Of a stretch of 64,000 nt of DNA, positions 60,556 through 64,000 are shown in pieces. The DNA lies in the NCBI GenBank assembly GCA_016712405.1, contig JADJRD010000003.1:362501-426500 (forward strand). Reading direction: 5' to 3'. Position numbers and translations under genes: made by a program. The DNA is from Cellvibrio sp. (GTDB lineage: Bacteria > Pseudomonadota > Gammaproteobacteria > Pseudomonadales > Cellvibrionaceae). The notes below the pieces were generated by a model that saw nothing but the letters and a program-made list of their open reading frames with translations, was not told the DNA's origin and ran no database searches. The number at the start of each line of letters is the position of its first letter. The first letter of the stretch is position 1.

Positions 60556-61773
60556 ATGTCATCCATTAAAAAAGTTGTATTGGCCTATTCCGGTGGTTTG
60601 GATACCTCGGTCATTGTGAAGTGGTTGCAAGAGAATTATCACTGTGAGGTTGTGACATTTACAGCCGATATAGGTCAGGGTGAAGAGGTCGAGCCTGCAC
60701 GTGCCAAGGCGCAAGCCCTTGGTGTTAAACAAATTTATATCGATGACTTACGCGAAGAGTTTGTTCGCGATTTCGTATTCCCCATGTTCCGCGCCAATAC
60801 TATTTATGAAGGTGAGTACCTCTTAGGGACTTCGATTGCGCGTCCTTTGATTGCCAAACGTTTGATTGAGATTGCCAATGAGGTCGGTGCCGATGCCATT
60901 TCTCACGGCGCGACGGGTAAAGGTAATGATCAGGTACGTTTTGAGTTGGGTGCTTATGCGCTGAAACCCGGTATTAAAGTGATTGCACCCTGGCGTGAAT
61001 GGGATCTCACTTCACGTGAGACCCTCATGGAATACTGCGAAAAGAACAATATTCCGGTCGATTTCAGTAAAAAGAAAAAATCTCCTTATTCGATGGATGC
61101 CAATCTGTTGCATATTTCCTTTGAAGGCAAAATCCTGGAAAACCCATGGACTGAAGCTGAAGAGGACATGTGGCGTTGGACAGTTGCGCCTGAAGCGGCG
61201 CCTGACAAAGCGACCTATTTGGATCTGACTTACGAGAAAGGCGATATTGTGGCGATCAACGGTGAAAAAATGTCACCGGCGACAGTGCTGACTTATCTCA
61301 ACAAAATTGGTGGTGAAAACGGTATAGGCCGATTGGATTTGGTTGAAAACCGTTATGTGGGTATGAAGTCTCGCGGTTGTTATGAAACTCCTGGTGGCAC
61401 CATCATGCTGAAAGCGCACCGCGCAATTGAATCCATCACGTTGGACCGCGAAGTGGCTCACTTGAAAGACAGTTTAATGCCCAAGTATGCCGATATGATC
61501 TATAACGGATACTGGTGGAGTCCTGAGCGTAAAATGTTGCAGGCGATGATTGATCAGTCACAGGAATATGTGAATGGTGAAGTTCGCGTGAAACTGTACA
61601 AAGGGAATGTGATTGTGGTGGGACGTCGATCAGCAGATAGTTTGTTTGATGAAAAAATTGCTACCTTTGAAGATGATGCAGGCGCATACAATCAGAAAGA
61701 TGCAGAAGGCTTTATCAAACTCAATGCCTTGCGCATGAGAATTGCGGCCAATAAAGGACGGGTGCTGAAGTAA
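60556..61773 (+). CDS. argG: argininosuccinate synthase
   Basis: ArgG joins citrulline and aspartate with ATP to form argininosuccinate in arginine synthesis. The pyrophosphatase-type P-loop is AYSGGLDTSVIVKWL (about residues 9-23); GATGKGNDQVRFELG and PWREWDL are substrate segments. At 405 aa it is the usual type-1 length (about 400). AAGGGGCG lies upstream at correct spacing. Confidence 0.97.
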   Translation: MSSIKKVVLAYSGGLDTSVIVKWLQENYHCEVVTFTADIGQGEEVEPARAKAQALGVKQIYIDDLREEFVRDFVFPMFRANTIYEGEYLLGTSIARPLIAKRLIEIANEVGADAISHGATGKGNDQVRFELGAYALKPGIKVIAPWREWDLTSRETLMEYCEKNNIPVDFSKKKKSPYSMDANLLHISFEGKILENPWTEAEEDMWRWTVAPEAAPDKATYLDLTYEKGDIVAINGEKMSPATVLTYLNKIGGENGIGRLDLVENRYVGMKSRGCYETPGGTIMLKAHRAIESITLDREVAHLKDSLMPKYADMIYNGYWWSPERKMLQAMIDQSQEYVNGEVRVKLYKGNVIVVGRRSADSLFDEKIATFEDDAGAYNQKDAEGFIKLNALRMRIAANKGRVLK

Positions 61774-61909
61774 AGAATCACCCTAATAAAGTCAGCGGGC
61801 TCGTTGCGGTAACACAAAACGCCGAGCTTAGGGCAAAATGTGGCGATTGGGCTAGAATGGTTCGATCATCTAAAAAGTTTGTTTTCCAATAATTGAGTGA
61901 GAAAGTCCT

Positions 61910-63364
61910 ATGGGTAGTCACGCAACTTTAGCTGGTGATCCACCAGTCTACGACTTCGATATAGTCCGCAAATTTGCCATCATGACCATCGTCTGGGGTA
62001 TTGTCGGAATGGGGGTGGGGGTGCTGATTGCCTCGCAGCTAGTCTGGCCAAGTTTGAATGACTTGCTGCAACCATATACCTCTTTCGGGCGTTTGCGACC
62101 TTTGCACACTAATGCAGTGATTTTTGCGTTTGGTGGCTGTGCACTTTTCGCAACATCTTATTATGTTGTTCAGCGAACCTGTCAGGCGACGCTTTTTGGT
62201 GGATGGTTGGTTCCCTTCACTTTTTGGGGATGGCAGTTAGTCATTGTATTAGCCGCTATTACGCTGCCACTGGGTATGACCTCTGCGAAAGAATATGCTG
62301 AATTGGAGTGGCCAATTGATATTCTCTTGGCTTTGGTTTGGGTGGCTTATGCCATAGTCTTTTTCGGCACTATTGTTAAGCGTCGCACATCACACATCTA
62401 TGTGGCTAACTGGTTTTATGGTGGCTTTATCCTAACGGTTGCCGTGTTGCACATAGTGAACTCTGCTGCGGTTCCTGTAACGCTTACCAAATCTTATTCG
62501 GCTTACGCCGGCGCTGCAGATGCCATGGTGCAGTGGTGGTACGGTCACAACGCGGTTGGTTTCTTCTTGACGGCTGGGTTCCTCGGCATGATGTATTACT
62601 TTGTACCCAAACAAGCGGGTCGCCCTGTGTATTCTTACCAGTTATCAATTGTTCACTTTTGGGCTCTGATCTCTCTTTATATATGGGCAGGTTCTCACCA
62701 CCTGCACTACACAGCCTTGCCGGATTGGACTCAATCTCTTGGTATGGTGATGTCATTAATCCTTTTGGCTCCAAGCTGGGGTGGAATGATTAACGGCGTG
62801 ATGACCTTGTCCGGTGCCTGGCACAAATTGAAGGATGATCCAACCTTACGTTTCCTTGTTGTTGCTCTTTCTTTCTACGGTATGTCTACTTTTGAAGGCC
62901 CAATGATGGCAATCAAAAGTGTGAATGCTTTGTCTCACTACACAGACTGGACTGTGGGTCACGTTCACTCAGGTGCTTTGGGTTGGGTGGCCATGATTTC
63001 CATTGGTGCCGTTTATCACATGATTCCTAAACTGTTTAATCGTGAAACTATGTATAGCGTGAATTGGATCAATTTACACTTCTGGTTGGCAACTGTTGGA
63101 ACTGTTCTGTATGTGGTTGCTATGTGGATTAACGGTATAGGTCAAGGGTTGTTATGGCGTGAGTTCAATGATGATGGCTCTTTAACCAATAGTTTTATTG
63201 ATGTGGTTATTTTTAGTAGGGATGGTTATGTCATGCGTTTGATTGGTGGGGCGTTGTTTTTAGCCGGAATGTTGGTTATGGCATACAACACCTATCGCAC
63301 TATTCAGTCCGCTAATCAGTCATCTGCTCAGGCGAATGCGCCTGTTCAAGCGCCTGTGGTTTAA
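61910..63364 (+). CDS. ccoN: cbb3-type cytochrome c oxidase subunit I
   Basis: CcoN is the catalytic haem-copper subunit of the high-affinity oxidase used at low oxygen. Ligand regions are visible: LHTNAVIFAFGG (low-spin haem His), QWWYGHNAVGFFLTAGFLGMMYYFVPK (CuB His and the family Tyr), GSHHLHYT (two CuB His), and GHVHSGALGWVAM (haem His pair). About 12 helices over 484 aa. No clear FNR box (TTGATNNNNATCAA) was found in the 136-bp gap upstream. ccoO follows 11 bp later. Confidence 0.96.
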   Translation: MGSHATLAGDPPVYDFDIVRKFAIMTIVWGIVGMGVGVLIASQLVWPSLNDLLQPYTSFGRLRPLHTNAVIFAFGGCALFATSYYVVQRTCQATLFGGWLVPFTFWGWQLVIVLAAITLPLGMTSAKEYAELEWPIDILLALVWVAYAIVFFGTIVKRRTSHIYVANWFYGGFILTVAVLHIVNSAAVPVTLTKSYSAYAGAADAMVQWWYGHNAVGFFLTAGFLGMMYYFVPKQAGRPVYSYQLSIVHFWALISLYIWAGSHHLHYTALPDWTQSLGMVMSLILLAPSWGGMINGVMTLSGAWHKLKDDPTLRFLVVALSFYGMSTFEGPMMAIKSVNALSHYTDWTVGHVHSGALGWVAMISIGAVYHMIPKLFNRETMYSVNWINLHFWLATVGTVLYVVAMWINGIGQGLLWREFNDDGSLTNSFIDVVIFSRDGYVMRLIGGALFLAGMLVMAYNTYRTIQSANQSSAQANAPVQAPVV

Positions 63365-63375
63365 GGGGAATTTGC

Positions 63376-63987
63376 ATGAAAGGTCATGATTTAGTTGAAA
63401 AAAATATCGGTTTAATGACCGTATTGGTTGTGGTAGCGATTAGTTTTGGTGGGCTGGTTGAAATTGTTCCCCAGTTTTTTCTGAAAGAAACGACTACTCC
63501 CATTGAAGGTTTAAAACCTCTGAATGCGCTACAGCTGGAAGGTCGCGATATTTATATTCGTGAAGGCTGCCATACCTGTCACACACAAATGATCCGTCCA
63601 CTGCGCGCAGAAGTTGAGCGTTATGGTCACTACTCAGTTGCGGGTGAATCGGTTTACGAACATCCATTCCTTTGGGGTTCCAAACGTACAGGGCCTGATT
63701 TGGCGCGTGTGGGTGGTCGATATTCCGACGATTGGCACAAGGCTCACTTATACGATCCACGTGTGGTGGTTCCTGACTCCATCATGCCGGCTTATCCACA
63801 ACTCTTTGATAATAAATTAGACGGCAAACATACAGCGGACAAAATGCGAGCCTTGGCATCAGTGGGTGTTCCTTACACTGAAGAAGATTTTGCGGGTGCT
63901 GAGAAGGCAGTAAAAGGCGTTACAGAAATTGATGCCTTGGTTGCTTATTTGCAAAATCTTGGCTTGCTGTTAAAAGAGAAACGCTAA
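63376..63987 (+). CDS. ccoO: cbb3-type cytochrome c oxidase subunit II
   Basis: CcoO is a membrane-anchored mono-haem cytochrome c that passes electrons to CcoN. An N-terminal helix (about 12-32) is followed by the haem motif CHTCH at 65-69 and MIRPLRAEVERYG; the distal Met is probably in DSIMPAYP. At 203 aa it is full length. Its stop shares a base with the next start. Confidence 0.96.
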   Translation: MKGHDLVEKNIGLMTVLVVVAISFGGLVEIVPQFFLKETTTPIEGLKPLNALQLEGRDIYIREGCHTCHTQMIRPLRAEVERYGHYSVAGESVYEHPFLWGSKRTGPDLARVGGRYSDDWHKAHLYDPRVVVPDSIMPAYPQLFDNKLDGKHTADKMRALASVGVPYTEEDFAGAEKAVKGVTEIDALVAYLQNLGLLLKEKR

Positions 63988-64000
63988 TGGATCAAGGTAC
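63987..64000 (+). CDS. ccoQ: start of probable ccoQ, cut by the window edge
   Basis: An ATG overlaps the ccoO stop (TAATG) and reads MDQG before the window ends. In this gene order the next gene is normally ccoQ, a small membrane subunit. The identification rests on position only. Confidence 0.4.

Noticed and set aside
61774..61909. FNR/Anr box ahead of ccoN
   Set aside because: A TTGAT-N4-ATCAA match was expected for a cbb3 operon but not found by eye; TTCGATCATCTAA is too poor to call.

Overview
The window looks like a chromosome segment of a Gram-negative gammaproteobacterium close to Cellvibrio/Saccharophagus (Cellvibrionaceae). This is inferred from three things: a gammaproteobacterial housekeeping order (nadD-rsfS-rlmH-mrdA-rodA-mltB-rlpA-dacA), lipid A, periplasmic and cbb3-oxidase genes, and several polysaccharide-degradation loci (GH43, GH97, GH94, a lyase-like secreted protein). 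No phage, insertion sequence, CRISPR array or rRNA operon was seen.

Layout. 0-13 kb holds a CorA-type transporter (cut by the window edge), folB-folK, tsaD, rpsU, proA, and the cell-wall elongation and septal-ring cluster from nadD to dacA. 13-20 kb holds a Gfo/Idh/MocA oxidoreductase, a DUF3857/transglutaminase protein paired with a TPR lipoprotein, a secreted lyase-like protein and an lpxL-type acyltransferase. 20-24 kb is one giant M48 membrane metallopeptidase. 24-31 kb is a galactose/hemicellulose block on the minus strand: vSGLT-like Na+/sugar symporter, galT, galK, a GNAT acetyltransferase and a GH43 xylosidase/arabinofuranosidase. 31-39 kb holds purL, sbcB, a GH97 alpha-glycosidase and a beta-carbonic anhydrase. 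39-47 kb holds a degenerate histidine-kinase-like sensor coupled to an Hpt-REC-REC-GGDEF protein, then a HAD phosphatase, rlmB and rnr. 47-52 kb holds tRNA-Leu(CAG), a transmembrane Ser/Thr kinase with its secreted neighbour, rpsT, and a MaoP-like (DUF413) protein with a histone H1-like tail. 52-58 kb is a locus I read as cellobionic acid utilisation: GH94 phosphorylase, GPH symporter, LacI regulator and divergent gluconokinase. 58-64 kb holds ybeD-lipB-lipA, argG and the start of ccoNOQ.

How genes combine. The 52-58 kb locus would import oxidised cellobiose (an LPMO product), phosphorolyse it to glucose-1-phosphate and gluconate, and phosphorylate gluconate for the pentose-phosphate/Entner-Doudoroff routes. 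The gal block would do the same for galactosides through the Leloir kinase and uridylyltransferase. dacA and ybeD-lipB-lipA, usually neighbours, are about 45 kb apart here.

Two cross-cutting features stand out. First, GC-rich palindromic repeats of about 85-155 bp recur between genes; one lies in frame inside purL and another supplies the last codons of tsaD. Second, seven genes (mrdA, mltB, the lyase-like gene, lpxL, GH43, rnr, lacI) carry reading-frame breaks. Most are single-base changes in short homopolymers, which suggests uncorrected sequencing error; the lpxL break is a 5-bp tandem-repeat change and may be real.
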